A DNA stretch of 6,001 nt from NCBI GenBank assembly GCA_013298485.1, contig JAAFHS010000184.1, positions 1 through 6,001 on the forward strand, in the 5' to 3' direction. Every line of letters starts with the position of its first letter. Positions within the stretch are counted from its first letter, which is position 1. Under the pieces are notes generated by a model. It ran no database searches. It was not told the DNA's origin and worked only from the letters and a program-made list of their open reading frames with translations. Shown piece after piece: positions 5,576 through 6,001 of the stretch. This DNA is from Rhodobacterales bacterium. GTDB lineage: Bacteria > Pseudomonadota > Alphaproteobacteria > Rhodobacterales > Rhodobacteraceae. Both the position numbers and the translations under genes were made by a program.

Positions 5576-6001
5576 ATGGCCAGCTATCAATACGTCTATC
5601 ACATGGAAGGCGTCTCCAAGACCTATCCCGGCGGCAAGAAATGCTTTGAAAACATCCACCTGAACTTTCTGCCCGGCGTCAAGATCGGTGTTGTCGGCGT
5701 CAACGGCTCCGGCAAATCCACGCTGCTGAAAATCATGGCCGGCATGGATACCGACTTCAAGGGTGAGGCCTGGGCCGCCAAGGGCGCCAAGGTCGGCTAC
5801 CTCGCGCAGGAACCCTACCTTGATCCGTCGCTCGACGTGAAGGGTAATGTCATGCTCGGTGTTGCCAAGCAGACAGCGATTCTTGAACGCTACAACGAAC
5901 TCGCCATGAACTATTCGGATGAAACCGCCGATGAAATGGCCGCCCTGCAGGACCAGATCGACGCAGGGAACTTGTGGGAGCTTGAGGCCTCGGTCGGCGT
6001 C
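5576..6001 (+). CDS. ettA: Energy-dependent translational throttle protein EttA (ABC-F ATPase), 3' end outside window
   Basis: Soluble ABC-F ATPase that, in E. coli, binds the ribosomal E site and gates the first steps of elongation according to the ATP/ADP ratio. The window shows the first 142 residues, in frame to the last base. The N-terminus MASYQYVYHMEGVSKTYPGG, the Walker A motif GVNGSGKST (41-49) and the Q-loop YLAQEP (75-80, Q78) are typical of EttA within the ABC-F group. The segment after about residue 95 (residues 102-136) corresponds to the family's insertion in the first ATPase domain. There are no membrane segments, as expected. The signature motif, Walker B, linker and second ATPase domain lie beyond the window. 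An alternative ABC-F assignment (for example Uup) is less likely given the N-terminal sequence. Confidence 0.92.
   Translation, partial: MASYQYVYHMEGVSKTYPGGKKCFENIHLNFLPGVKIGVVGVNGSGKSTLLKIMAGMDTDFKGEAWAAKGAKVGYLAQEPYLDPSLDVKGNVMLGVAKQTAILERYNELAMNYSDETADEMAALQDQIDAGNLWELEASVGV

Overview
The window looks like chromosomal DNA from a GC-rich alphaproteobacterium, most likely of the Rhodobacteraceae. This is inferred from the strong G/C bias at third codon positions and from the style of the proteins (NadD, a PBP4-type peptidase with a twin-arginine-like leader, a DUF900-like lipoprotein, EttA). No rRNA or other taxonomic marker is present, so the family is a judgement, not a measurement.

Layout: on the minus strand at the left, nadD (1000-1599) is followed by dacB (919 down to the window edge). 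These form a probable two-gene unit for NAD biosynthesis and peptidoglycan hydrolysis. To the right and divergent from nadD lies a plus-strand unit made of a structured, non-protein stretch (1712-1861) and a reverse transcriptase gene (about 1828-3156). Next comes a plus-strand MarR-GNAT fusion regulator (3250-4125) with its own promoter and a palindromic probable operator. It converges, 12 bases apart, on a minus-strand alpha/beta-hydrolase lipoprotein gene (4138-5448). A 127-base divergent spacer then leads to the 5' part of ettA (5576 to the right edge).

The main result is an apparently complete retron core. The reverse transcriptase carries retron-type motifs (LPQGAPTSP, YTRYADD, NPAKTRI, VTG). 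Directly upstream, a perfect 16-bp inverted repeat (1712-1727 with 1846-1861) encloses four hairpins in 118 bases. That is the a1-msr-msd-a2 architecture of a retron RNA, predicted at about 150 nt. A sigma70-like promoter would start transcription almost exactly at a1. Unusually, the best start codon of the reverse transcriptase (1828) lies inside the last hairpin and the a2 arm lies inside the reading frame, so the RNA and the coding sequence overlap. No dedicated effector gene is evident. The MarR-GNAT gene downstream is the only same-strand neighbour and is more likely an ordinary regulator.

No tRNA, rRNA, CRISPR array, insertion sequence or convincing rho-independent terminator was seen. 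There is no gene-free stretch over 300 bases; the longest is the 228-base nadD/reverse transcriptase spacer, which holds the retron RNA.
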